Shown here piece by piece: positions 52,648 through 62,924 of a stretch of 64,000 bases of DNA (position 1 is its first letter; every line of letters starts with the position of its first letter). Source of the DNA: Prostheceraeus crozeri. Lineage: Eukaryota; Platyhelminthes; Polycladida; Euryleptidae. The translations under genes and the position numbers were made by a program. Under the pieces are notes generated by a model. That model was not told the DNA's origin and ran no database searches. It saw nothing but the letters and a program-made list of their open reading frames with translations. The DNA lies in NCBI GenBank assembly GCA_907163375.1, contig CAJQUW010013656.1, positions 62,001-126,000 of the forward strand, read 5' to 3'.

Positions 52648-55600
52648 CTACCAGGATTCAGGGAGATCTAGAGTTCGTCTGAGAAGATAGGCACTGCCAA
52701 GCAGGGCGGCCTTCTGCAACTGAGGTACATGATGGTGTCCGGGTATTTCTTTCAGGTACTTTGTCAAGTTACCTGTGTGGGCCCCAAGTGCTCCGATCAC
52801 TACAGGGATACACTTCGTCCTGATATTCCACAACTTCTGTACTTCCATTTTCAGGTCTTGGTATTTCGTGATTTTCTCCTTTTCTTTGTTGCATATATTC
52901 CGGTCTTCTGGGACTGCTATATCTATTATAACTCCCGTCTTCTTCTCTTTGTCAACTACCACTATGTCCGGCCTTCTTGCAGTGATCCTTCTGTCAGTTC
53001 TTATCTCAAAGTCCCACAGGATCTTTACCGTACTATTTTCTATGACGGGCTCAGGCATGTGCTGCCAGGGTTCGGGCGACACGGGCAAGTCGTAGTGTAG
53101 GCAGATGTCGCGGTGGATTATTCTTGCCACTTCATTATGACGGTTGATGTATTCGGTTCCAGCCAACTTCGAACATCCAGCTAAGATATGAGCTATTGTC
53201 TCATCTGCGGCCTTGCACATCCTGCATTTTGCGTCGGTGCTTGTCTTCATTATGTAAGTTGCATGTGCTTTCGTATTTAAGGCTTGATCTTGGGCAGTGA
53301 CCAGTAGTGCTTCCGTCTCAATCTTCAGCTTGACTGTTCGTAGCCAGCTGTAGCATGCCTTCCTTGATGTTATTTCTTTCATCTGCCGTTCGTATTGGCC
53401 ATGCATTGCTTTCTCTCTCCACTTTTGGTACCGATCTTCAATCCTCTTCTTTTTCCAATCATCTGTTGTTTCTTCTTGTTGGCGATACAGGTCACTTGAT
53501 TGCGCCACCGCCAGCAGTGGGTCATCAACAACGTTGTGCAAGTGTTCTGTAAGGCTTCGATTTTCTTGCTCTACTATGTCGGTCAGGTTCTTCAAGCCTC
53601 TTCCTCCCCGATCCCGCGGTAAGTAGAGGCGATCCACGTCTGCTCTTGGGTGCAGCCCGCCGTACATGTTCATTATCTTGCGAGTCTTGCGGTTCAGTTC
53701 ATCAAGCTCCTGGACTCTCCATTTTACCACTCCTCCTATGTAGCTGATGACAGGCACTGCGAAAGTATTTATTGCCTCGATCTTGTGCATTGCGTATAGC
53801 TTTGACTTCATTACACTCCTCAGCCTTTTCTTGTACTCGGCGATTGCTTGTGCCTTTGCTGTGTCATCCAGGTTGGTGTGGTGTTGCGGGATTCCAAGGT
53901 ACTTGTATCCTCCTTCTTCATTCACGTCTTGAATATTGCCTCCATCTGTCTCTAGTCCATCTGTGTGAATTGTCTGGCCTCTACGGGTGATGAGACGTGC
54001 GCATTTACTGATTCCAAATCGCATGCTGATGTCATCGCTGAAGATCTTGACAGCATTGATTAAGGCGTTTATGTCACTTTCTGTCCTTCCGTACAACTTT
54101 ACATCATCCATGTAAAGGAGGTGGTTCACTCGTTGTCCTGATGTTAATTTGTAGGCTTGCTGCATCTGTCCTAGGACATCGCTGAGTGGGTTCATCGCCA
54201 GACAGAAGAGCAGCGGGGACAGTGAATCCCCTTGGAAGATGCCTCTTTTGATCTGCACCATTCCTATGTCTTCATTGGCATGTGTTAGCTTCGTCTTCCA
54301 GATTGTCATTGATACAGCAACAACTTCTTGTATGGCCTTGTCGATCTTGTACATATCTAGACATTTGTTTATCCAGGAGTGTGGGATGGAGTCAAATGCC
54401 TTACGATAGTCGATCCAAGCCATTGCCAGGTTCTTCTTTCGCCTTTTGCTTTCACTTGTAATTGTTCGGTCTATGGCCAGCTGTTCTTTGGTTCCCCTGC
54501 ATTTCGGTCGGCATCCTTTCTGTTCGTGGTGCATTATATTGTTTGCTTCGACATGTCTGTTGATCTTGCTTGCAACGATCCCACTGAACAACTTCCACAT
54601 GGTTGGGAGGCAGGTAATCGGTCTGAAGTTGTCGGGGCGTGGTGGTTTGCTTTCATCTTTGTGTATAAGTACGGTTCTTCCGGTGACCATCCATTCTGGT
54701 ATTGAGGTAGGGTTCTCTAAGAGCTCGTTGTAGCACGTGGTTAGTCTTGAGTGCACGCTCTTTAGCTTCTTAATCCAGAAAGCTTGAACCTTGTCCGGAC
54801 CTGGTGCTTTCCAATTTGCCATGCTGGTTAGTTTGTACTGCATGTCAGTATCGGATATCGACACACTAGCTTGGTTTTGTATGCTATCACACTTGTCTTC
54901 TACCTCGTCCAACCATTCAGCATTCTCATTGTGGCACACTTCTGACTCCCATATGTTTTTTTTCCAGTATTCCATTACTTCATTCTTGTCTTTTAGACTC
55001 TCTTCATGCGCTTCTTGACCTCTCAACTTTCGATACACCTTCTTAGGATTGTGTAGGAATAGCTTGTTGATTCTGAACTGTTCGTTTCTATCTTCATACC
55101 TCTTCAATCGATGACTTATTGCTGTTAGACGCTGTTTCGCATCTTCATACACTTCATTGGTGCTTCTTGTGTCCATATGATATTTGCGCAGCATGTAGTG
55201 GGGTAATCTTCCATTGCATTCAATATACGACTTTAATTGACTGATTTCTCTCCTCAGTGTTTCAATTTGCTTCTGTAGTCGTCGTTTCCATGGTGGTATG
55301 CGTTTACCTTGGACCTGGTTGCTTGAGTATACCAGCTCTTCCGTCACCTTCGCAGCTGAATATATCAGTGTGTTAAGTTCGGTTATGCTGTTGGTCGGAA
55401 TGCTTCTTGTCACGAATTCGATTTGTTCAAGCAACTTCCTTGTCTCCTTATTGACAGGTATCTTCTTTATATTCACTCGGTTTTCGAGAGTTGCATACTT
55501 TTCAATGTATTTGGTAATTCGGAGCTTTGATTGTAGTTCTTCAACAGATAGTGGTCTTTCTGATATTTCAACGTTCACGTCTTGTGTTGGCCTTGTCGAT

Positions 55601-57284
55601 CTTGTACATATCTAGACATTTGTTTATCCAGGAGTGTGGGATGGAGTCAAATGCCTTACGATAGTCGATCCAAGCCATTGCCAGGTTCTTCTTTCGCCTT
55701 TTGCTTTCACTTGTAATTGTTCGGTCTATGGCCAGCTGTTCTTTGGTTCCCCTGCATTTCGGTCGGCATCCTTTCTGTTCGTGGTGCATTATATTGTTTG
55801 CTTCGACATGTCTGTTGATCTTGCTTGCAACGATCCCACTGAACAACTTCCACATGGTTGGGAGGCAGGTAATCGGTCTGAAGTTGTCGGGGCGTGGTGG
55901 TTTGCTTTCATCTTTGTGTATAAGTACGGTTCTTCCGGTGACCATCCATTCTGGTATTGAGGTAGGGTTCTCTAAGAGCTCGTTGTAGCACGTGGTTAGT
56001 CTTGAGTGCAAGCTCTTTAGCTTCTTAATCCAGAAAGCTTGAACCTTGTCCGGACCTGGTGCTTTCCAATTTGCCATGCTGGTTAGTTTGTACTGCATGT
56101 CAGTATCGGATATCGACACACTAGCTCGGTTTTGTATGCTATCACACTTGTCTTCTACCTCGTCCAACCATTCAGCATTCTCATTGTGGCACACTTCTGA
56201 CTCCCATATGTTTTTTTTTCCAGTATTCCATTACTTCATTCTTGTCTTTTAGACTCTCTTCATGCGCTTCTTGACCTCTCAACTTTCGATACACCTTCTT
56301 AGGATTGTGTAGGAATAGCTTGTTGATTCTGAACTGTTCGTTTCTATCTTCATACCTCTTCAATCGATGACTTATTGCTGTTAGACGCTGTTTCGCATCT
56401 TCATACACTTCATTGGTGCTTCTTGTGTCCATATGATATTTGCGCAGCATGTAGTGGGGTAATCTTCCATTGCATTCAATATACGACTTTAATTGACTGA
56501 TTTCTCTCCTCAGTGTTTCAATTTGCTTCTGTAGTCGTCGTTTCCATGGTGGTATGCGTTTACCTTGGACCTGGTTGCTTGAGTATACCAGCTCTTCCGT
56601 CACCTTCGCAGCTGAATATATCAGTGTGTTAAGTTCGGTTATGCTGTTGGTCGGAATGCTTCTTGTCACGAATTCGATTTGTTCAAGCAACTTCCTTGTC
56701 TCCTTATTGACAGGTATCTTCTTTATATTCACTCGGTTTTCGAGAGTTGCATACTTTTCAATGTATTTGGTAATTCGGAGCTTTGATTGTAGTTCTTCAA
56801 TAGATAGTGGCCTTTCTGATATTTCAACGTTCACGTCTTGTGTTGCTGTGTCTTCTTCCTCTTCTTCGTCGTGACTGGAAGGCATGCTATTATTGTTTTC
56901 TTCAATTTCTTCATTATCATCGACTCCTGGCTGTGATATTCGGTTTGCAATTTCTTGTATGTCATGACAGGTCATCAAGTTATTCTTCACAATTGATCGC
57001 TTTTGATTTAGGAGTCCTTGTTCTGTCACGGTTGTGTCTGGATGCATCTGTTTCCATATATCGTGCATGCGCTTGCGATATCCTCTTTCGTCCGGACGAC
57101 TTTTGAAGTAGCTCTCAATTACTTGGGCGTTGCTGGCATGTGACCATTTTCTTCTCTGATGTTTGCAATGTTCGTTCTCTCCAGTAGCCCTACCGCTTGA
57201 ACGTCCTGGATTCCCAACATTCAACGCAGGCCTTGGTAACCCGGGCGACGCCTGTTCCGGTATGACAATTGATTGATTCTCCAT
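52648..57284 (-). pseudogene. LINE polyprotein: RT plus restriction-like endonuclease
   Basis: N-terminus from 57284: a Gly/Pro-rich start, then WSHASNAQVIESYFKSRPDE and GYRKRMHDIWKQM, a domain seen in R2/R4-related LINEs; an acidic linker; a helical region; RT with NWKAPGPDKVQAFWIKKL, FRPITCLPTMWKL, AWIDYRKAFDSIPH, FQGDSLSPLLFCL and LLYMDDVKLYG. At the C-terminus are a CCHC motif (CRMCKAADETIAHILAGC) and an endonuclease core RPDIVVVDK...IDIAV of the PD-(D/E)xK type. It would nick and reverse-transcribe at the target. Damaged by the tandem duplication (1255 bp, not a multiple of three) and by one extra T in a T-run at 56211-56219. Confidence 0.9.
54334..56845 (-). repeat. 1255-bp tandem duplication inside the LINE
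   Basis: Unit 54334-55588 is repeated at 55589-56845. I count about four substitutions and one extra T, so about 99.6% alike. It spans the N-terminal linker through the middle of the RT. The junction near 55585-55589 shares TGTTG/GG microhomology. The copy closest to the 5' end carries the extra T. Confidence 0.95.
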
Positions 57285-57434
57285 TCATAGGGTATTGAGC
57301 GGGCATAGCGAGATTAAGGAGTTCACCACTTCGAACCCCCGGCATGGCACTTATGGGTTACTTAGATGTTAGTAGTCCCTACTTAGGTCCCTATATATCA
57401 TTATTAATGCAGCCTTCACGTTACCACTTTATTA

Positions 57435-57484
57435 GACCTCCAAGTAGCTGGATTACAGGAGCTTGCCAAAGCACCCGGTCGGGC
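57435..57484 (-). ncRNA. 7SL (SRP) RNA-like segment 2
   Basis: Minus strand reads GCCCGACCGGGTGCTTTGGC then AAGCTCCTGTAATCCAGCTA and CTTGGAGG. This follows the 5' Alu domain of SRP RNA (GCCGGGCGCGGTGGC...CCTGTAGTCCCAGCTACTCGGGAGG in mammals). About 48 bp only, so a fragment, not a gene. Closest to the LINE coding region. Confidence 0.7.
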
Positions 57485-57568
57485 TGAGACATAGTATAAT
57501 GGTTATATTATATATTGGAATTAATAGGTGTTTATATAGTTAATAGGTGACTGGATCCATCATCAAGG

Positions 57569-57612
57569 GCCTCCAGGTAGCTGGATTACAGGTGCTAGCC
57601 ACACACCCGGCC
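57569..57612 (-). ncRNA. 7SL (SRP) RNA-like segment 1
   Basis: Minus strand reads GGCCGGGTGTGTGGCTAGCA then CCTGTAATCCAGCTACCTGG and AGGC. It is more like mammalian 7SL/Alu than segment 2 and shares TGTAATCCAGCTAC with it. Followed by a TAATAGGTGACTGG word that recurs beside the tRNA-like head. Confidence 0.72.
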
Positions 57613-57616
57613 GAAA

Positions 57617-57700
57617 TTAATAAGTGACTGGGAGCGGGTTCGAACCCAGGCACGTCTGGACCATAGCCAGAGACAGTAACCACTGTGCCACCCGCTCGCA
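57617..57700 (-). ncRNA. tRNA-like head (SINE-type Pol III promoter)
   Basis: Minus strand begins GCGAGCGGGTGGCACAGTGG, a tRNA A-box region, has an anticodon-like stem TCTGG-CTATGGT-CCAGA, and carries a perfect B box GGTTCGAACCC. The acceptor and T stems overlap, so it is not a working tRNA, but both internal Pol III promoter boxes look intact. It abuts the LINE's 5' target-duplication junction. Confidence 0.78.
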
Positions 57701-57705
57701 CAGTG

Positions 57706-57749
57706 TCATCGCATCATTGACTATCGAAAAATCTGCGAATCACATTATT
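57706..57749. repeat. LINE target-site duplication, right copy (44 bp)
   Basis: Identical to 52544-52587. Unusually long for a target duplication; fixes the LINE 5' boundary at 57705. Confidence 0.95.
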
Positions 57750-58560
57750 TTTATTATTATTATTATTATCACAAGTTTTCCAAAGCATTCACCATTGTTA
57801 TGTAAGGGACAGCTTCGAGAGGAAAGGAGAAGCCACCGATTTCCACACTATAAATGTCCTGAAATGAGGGGGAAGAGAAAAGTGAACTATACGGAGATCC
57901 TTCTTTGCATTCAATTTCATGAAAACAATCATGATGGACACAATAAGCATTTACAACCTGAGCAGCTACTTCTATAAGGAAGTCTAAACAGTTATCGAGC
58001 GATTCGACCTGTTATGGAGACTCCTCTGAGACCAATAACCAATTCTCTGAAAAGAACAGCCAGATTACATTGAGAAGGGTTTTGGCTGGATAAGTCAAAT
58101 GACTGGTGCAAAAATTATTTTATCTCCATTCGCTACCTTACAGAGATTGACAGGAAAATGAAAACAATAACTTTATTGAAGTTTTCCGGATTTAGTCTGA
58201 GAAGTGTTGATGATAAAATATCATGTAGTCAACACAAGAAGATGAAGTTGATGCAGGAGAATGTTTCCATGCAAAGACTGATTTCAATATGAATCCTAAT
58301 AATCGAGATGATATAAGTGGTGCTTGCTGCCCTTCACTCCTGAAATGTAAAAAATGTGATTTTTGTCGTGAATGTACTGTCATAAACAGTGAGTTGGCAA
58401 TGTTCGACATCCCTGAAGCTGCAAAGTTTTTGAGTAAAATTTATCATGGGAAGTCGTTTCCACTAAACGTATCTGCGCTTCAACTATACATTCTTTGCTT
58501 GAGTGTATTGTATGAGATCAAACCGAATAGTTCTTCAATTTTCATGTAAAAACTTTATTT
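57750..58560 (+). other. Decayed coding-like sequence of the interrupted element
   Basis: Short plus-strand frames such as GACCPSLLKCKKCDFCRECT (about 58318-58378; Cys-rich) and AAKFLSKIYHGKSFPLNVSA. Not recognised. A (TTA)n microsatellite at 57748-57770 adjoins the LINE. Possibly a remnant of the element 51960-59100. Confidence 0.35.
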
Positions 58561-59640
58561 GTGAGAATACCGAAGAAAAACCATTTTTCCAGGTTATACA
58601 AGTCATATCTGAAACTGAATAATTGCCTAAGAAAATAGCATTTTTCTTAAAAAAATGAAAGGACGATGCTCAGACTATCGATGAATATCATCACATTTCC
58701 GATTACTTCGTAAAAATCTCGCTGTTCGCACGTACATGAATCAGATTGCTGAAATTTCAATGACATTTTTCAACAGCATGTGCAAGATATTTGTTCATGA
58801 AATTTCAAATGCCTCAGTTCTGAGAAAGTTGTTAGAAGAAAAATTGCAAAATTAGCAAATGACGCGGAGGTGTAGCACATGCGTTTAGCGCATAAGCATG
58901 TGTAAGCTCATGCGTCCTAACTCCTAATGTACATAAATATACATACATGCTGTGCTGGCAGGCAACCTGTTCTCCAAAATGGTGATTATGCTTATTGACA
59001 GTCTATTTGCAAGGTAATCTATATTTAGGAGTGCATGCCTGAACATGTATAAGCCAATTTCAACCTATCTGTCCAGAGAAATTTAGAAGTCTATGATTAA
59101 AGAATGTAAAACTTGAGATATCCAAGATTCCAAATTGTGAAACATAGGAATCATCTCAATGTCATTTTCACTGGGAATGCGAAGGTGGACGGTGAGATGC
59201 TCCTAGCTAAATGGTATTATATAGCAAATTAGACGGCCCTAATCATGACAATAAAGGCCGTCGTATTTCAAATTGGAGATATGTAAACGACTTTCATAGA
59301 AAATGACTGAATGAGGTGAAATATCGGCTGACAACCCTACTTACTCAGTAACAATGGTTGACTGCAGTGTCAGTAACTTCCATGTTTACATGCAAATGCA
59401 ATGATATCATTCGATGGTTTCAGATCTGCAAAGTTGATACATAGCCTTAAAAATGCCAAATTTGCAAATTTGCGATTTTGAAGTTTGCAGACTTGAAATT
59501 CCCAAAAAGTAACTGATTTTCTGATAACTCTGCTGACCTCATTTCTTCATCTTTCTTTACCTTTTCTGCATCATCAGATATAACAGATCGTTATCTACCG
59601 CAGCAATATTTAAATTTTTGATGCTGTAGGATATCTACAC
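58561..59640. other. No gene; includes the right inverted repeat of the interrupted element
   Basis: A small palindrome (ATGCGTTTAGCGCATAAGCAT) lies at 58879-58900. The arm matching 51962-52045 lies at 59020-59095. The remainder shows no feature. Confidence 0.45.
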
Positions 59641-59644
59641 CATT

Positions 59645-59832
59645 TCCATGTGTAATATAGAAGAGGTCAATTGTAATATCGAACTGTAAATTTGTAACAT
59701 AGAAATCCATCATGCAATATCGAAAATGTCAAATCTAATATAGAAATCTACAATTGTAATATCGAATTTCAAAATGTGATATAGAAGATATCAGATGTAA
59801 TATAGAAATCTACATTTGTAATATCGATGTCA
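59645..59832. repeat. Degenerate tandem repeats of about 31 bp
   Basis: Six or so units alternating TGTAATATAGAAATCTACA and TTGTAATATCGAA-like words. The best-conserved pair (ATATAGAAATCTACA..TTGTAATATCGA) is 62 bp apart. Non-coding. Confidence 0.85.
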
Positions 59833-59849
59833 TAATCGGTGATGAATGA

Positions 59850-60050
59850 GTGAACTGTTGTACTGTTAAAGTAGTCTGCACTGTACCTTTTTGTGTATAT
59901 CTAGAGAAGCTGAATCAATTTATTAGAGACGGTAAAGAGATCATCTGGATGGATGAATCCAATGTGAATTTGTTTTGCCGCAGAACAGTTGGAAGATCAA
60001 TAAAGGGTACAAGAGCAGTGAGCATTGGACTTAAAGCTCCTAAAGGATAA
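59850..60050 (+). pseudogene. Tc1/IS630-type transposase fragment
   Basis: Reads IIWMDESNVNLFCRRTVGRS then IKGTRAVSIG, the first catalytic Asp block of a Tc1/IS630-superfamily transposase. Only this block is present. It is the same kind of protein as the opposite-strand piece at 60692-60890. Confidence 0.65.
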
Positions 60051-60691
60051 CAAACATATTTTGGCCTATAGCCTATCATAGGCCTAATCAGCATACGGTA
60101 CCTAGGCTAATGGATTTTATAGGCATTCGTAAACAGCCAGCGAAATTGAAATAACTGGTTAAAATTTACATTCAAATCATCAAATGGGATGCAGATTGCA
60201 GATAATAGCCTAATGGAATTTTTGATAGCCTTTCATGAATTGTCATGAATTGATTTGATGAATTGTCAGTTTTATTGTAATAGAAATAATTAGTTATACT
60301 GGGTACGGTACTTTCTAGGAATAATGATTCACTTACATACGCATTACATTGTGCCTAATTGCAGATTTTCAAAGTTATGCATCTTGCTAAGCTGGCAAGC
60401 ATCACCACTTTGCTAAATGTGAACTTCTATTTTAGACTGTTTGGGATGCACAATTTCTTTGCATAATCTACATTTAAATCTGCATGGGTGGCATTCAATT
60501 GCGCTACATATATTCATAGCTCTTTTCCTGCTTAATACCAGTAGTTTCAGATGCGTATAGGCCTATACATATAAAATAAAAAAGATAACATTTTCATTCC
60601 ATCATATGACTGTTTATAATACATGTAAAAGTTACAAAGTATTACAATTTGCAACATTGACAAGCACAAACGTAGCAATTTTCAATGTTTC

Positions 60692-60890
60692 TCAGACACC
60701 AACAGTCAGATCGTCCAAATTCATGACAGCCGCATGATAGGTTGTCGTATGTTGGTAGGCCCAGACACATTGCGCATTACTAACTGTTGAAATTGCCGTT
60801 GTCATGATTTCTTCGAGATGTCTTAGTCTCTGCTCAGCAACACCACTTCCGGTTGTATGAAGTATCCGCAAATGCTGCTTGATGTGCGCC
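60692..60890 (-). pseudogene. C-terminal end of Tc1/IS630-type transposase, cut by piggyBac
   Basis: Minus strand reads HIKQHLRILHTTGSG, AEQRLRHLEEIMTTAIS, CVWAYQHTTTYHAAVMNLDD, LTVGV-stop at 60692, matching the tail of transposases with an EQRLxxLE helix and a terminal YH..A..L(E/D)D block. It is interrupted at the TTAA at 60891 by the piggyBac element. Confidence 0.6.
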
Positions 60891-61325
60891 TTAACCTTCC
60901 CCCGACGAAGAGGGGTAAAAAAATACCCCAGAGGTATTTGATAATCGATATTTATGATTTGTACTTATTTTTCATTGGCAATATTTTACATGTTTAAAGT
61001 ACCAAACACACTTGTAAAAAATAAATGATTTGCCTGATGATCAACGTAATGTATATAAATGAAAAAATGGCCTTAACGTCACTGGGGTATTTTATTACCC
61101 CACTTCGTCGGCTACGTCGGTGTTTTTTCTTATTAAAATGGTCTTAGTTTTGTAATTATTTTGTCTTTAGATCATATGTTCTTCTGAATTAATGATTTCT
61201 TTAGTATTCTAGTATACTCCTACAATTAATTTAGCAACGTAAAGCATGCAAATGCATGGAGTGACGAGTAAGAAATGAAAAAAACGACGCTTTTATTTGT
61301 TCTCATGCGCTTCTCTCTCTATATA

Positions 61326-62676
61326 CAGAGTGTTCAAAAAGTGACTGTGCACCTATTAATTTTAATATAAAATCAAAACAAATGATTCCAAATCAAGTAA
61401 TTTGTGTATTAATGATAACCAAGTAACAAAAAGATGTGGGAGCAGTCACAGAAATTGCTGAAAATGACCTCCGTTTTCTCGAATACACAATTCAATCCGT
61501 TTTTTCATGTTGTTGAACACTGAAGCCAATTCTTCCTGAGTTATGACCTGAATGATTTCACTGATGTGCTGTTGAATTTCTTCTAAGTTGCGTGGCTTCC
61601 TTTTGAACACTTTTTCTTTAACGGTTCCCCATAGTAGAAATCTAAGGGGCTCAGATCGGGGACCTTGGTGGCCAGATTCCAGTGGAGATGAGTCGACTAG
61701 GAAAGGCTTCTTTCAGGCGTGACAAGTTTACGCTCGCCGTGTGCGGCGGTGCTCCATCTTGCTGAAAATAGCCTCTTGTCTTGATAGTTCGTTCATGAAG
61801 GGGAGTATCACTTCGTCTCAATACCTTTCTGCATTAATGGTGTGATGAAAAAATTGGTCCAATAATTCTCCGACGCGACATTGCACACCACACACCAACT
61901 TTGTCGGAATGGAGAGAGAGTTCAATGAACTGATGGGGATTGACAGTCGACCAGTGACGTGAATTTTGACTGTTGACATAACCTGACAAGTGAAACCAAG
62001 CTTCGTCAGAAAAGAATGTTCTGTTCAAAACGCCATTGTCATCAAGAACATGTCCCATCTGCAATAAACACGTTTCTCGTAATCTGTATCTTTCAGTTCA
62101 TGATACACGTAACCCTGTACGGATAGAGATTTTCGTTTCTTGCGCACTGCGCGTTGAGCCGCCGATCCAGAGATGTCCGCTTTCTTGACAAAGACAAGAG
62201 TAGGAGGTGCTTGGGCTGGTTGGTCATTTGCTCATCGCAAATCGCATTTCTTTCAGCGTCAGCAAAACTGACGTGAACCGATCCTGTCTCTCTGAACTTG
62301 CTATCATCAGGCTTCTGACAGAATTTCTGTATGGAGGATCTTCATTTGGAAAAGCCTCTTCGAATCGTTTTCGAACCTCATCTGTGCATTTGCCCATTAC
62401 AGCGAAACGTGTGTTCAACCAGGAATGTTCTCTGTTGCACAGTCAAGACCATTTTGTCAAGAATGAATGAAATTGAACAGCGAAAACAGTGATTTTGTGA
62501 AAACATTGTGTTCTCTCGCAGCGTTCAAGCCATCAGTTGCCTATTCACAGATAATCGTACATCAAACAATGCAATATTAACTGATCGATGCATTAGACAT
62601 GAATGTAGTTTGTTTACTGAGTAACTTGGTCATAAATTACGATAATCAGGTGCACAGTTTCTTTTTGAACACTCTG
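61326..62676 (-). mobile_element. Mariner/Tc1-type element, complete ends, 1351 bp
   Basis: TIRs of about 31 bp start CAGAGTGTTCAAAAAG (61326) and end CTTTTTGAACACTCTG (62676), with a TA duplication on both sides (61324-61325 and 62677-62678). It contains a decayed minus-strand transposase. Inserted in the leader of the piggyBac element. Confidence 0.92.
61440..62470 (-). pseudogene. Mariner-like transposase, decayed
   Basis: N-terminal helix-turn-helix part at 62420-62224: FAVMGKCTDEVRKRFEEAFPN then PPYRNSVRSL. Catalytic part at 62064-61834: FFSDEAWFHLSGYVNSQNSR (first catalytic Asp in SDE) and VGVWCAMSRRRIIGPIF. The last part, down to 61440, contains a LLxWG-like and FxWPPRSPDLxxLDFFLWG-type region in shifted frames. 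Several frameshifts. Confidence 0.8.
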
Positions 62677-62924
62677 TATATGTTATTATATCTGTCTCAC
62701 ATTGAACCATTGAAAAATTGGTGTTGCTGCTGTCAATCTACTGTACTTCTTTTCATCTCTCATTCTGACTTATAAAGAAACAATATCACGTGAGCCGATT
62801 GAGATTCGCTCCGATTGGGCAGCAGCGACATTGCAAGCCATTGGTCGAATAGTGAACACAGCTCCACCGTCTTGCGACAACCTCTCACGCCTGTATCCTT
62901 CACAATATTGCAATTATTATTTCT

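Larger units (their letters stand above)
52588..57705 (-). mobile_element. R2/R4-superclade LINE with tRNA/7SL-like 5' leader
   Basis: A non-LTR retrotransposon on the minus strand. Its 3' end is an A-rich tail (52588-52603) against the left target duplication; its 5' end abuts the right duplication at 57705. Parts in transcription order: tRNA-like head (57700-57617), 7SL-like segment 1 (57612-57569), 7SL-like segment 2 (57484-57435), a coding region from ATG 57284 to 52648, and a short 3' UTR. A near-identical 1255-bp tandem duplication interrupts the coding region. Few other differences imply recent insertion. Confidence 0.9.
51960..59100. mobile_element. Inverted-repeat element interrupted by the LINE
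   Basis: The segment 51962-52045 (ATAGACTTCTAAATTTCTCT then GGACAGATAGGT and TATACATGTTCAGGC) recurs inverted at 59020-59095, with weaker similarity further out (to about 51890 and 59145). Between them lie 52050-52587 and 57750-58990, about 1.8 kb, plus the LINE. I read this as an older DNA element into which the LINE jumped. Its coding content is unclear. Confidence 0.6.

Noticed and set aside
52729-56252. Plus-strand open frames across the LINE (for example 54379-54733 and 55634-55988)
   Set aside because: They are antisense shadows of the RT gene and appear twice only because of the 1255-bp duplication.
57435-57612. A complete SRP RNA gene
   Set aside because: Only about 45-50 bp of the 5' domain is present in each module, without the S domain.
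57617-57700. A functional tRNA gene
   Set aside because: Acceptor and T stems would overlap, and the sequence is the 5' head of a LINE; only the promoter boxes are tRNA-like.
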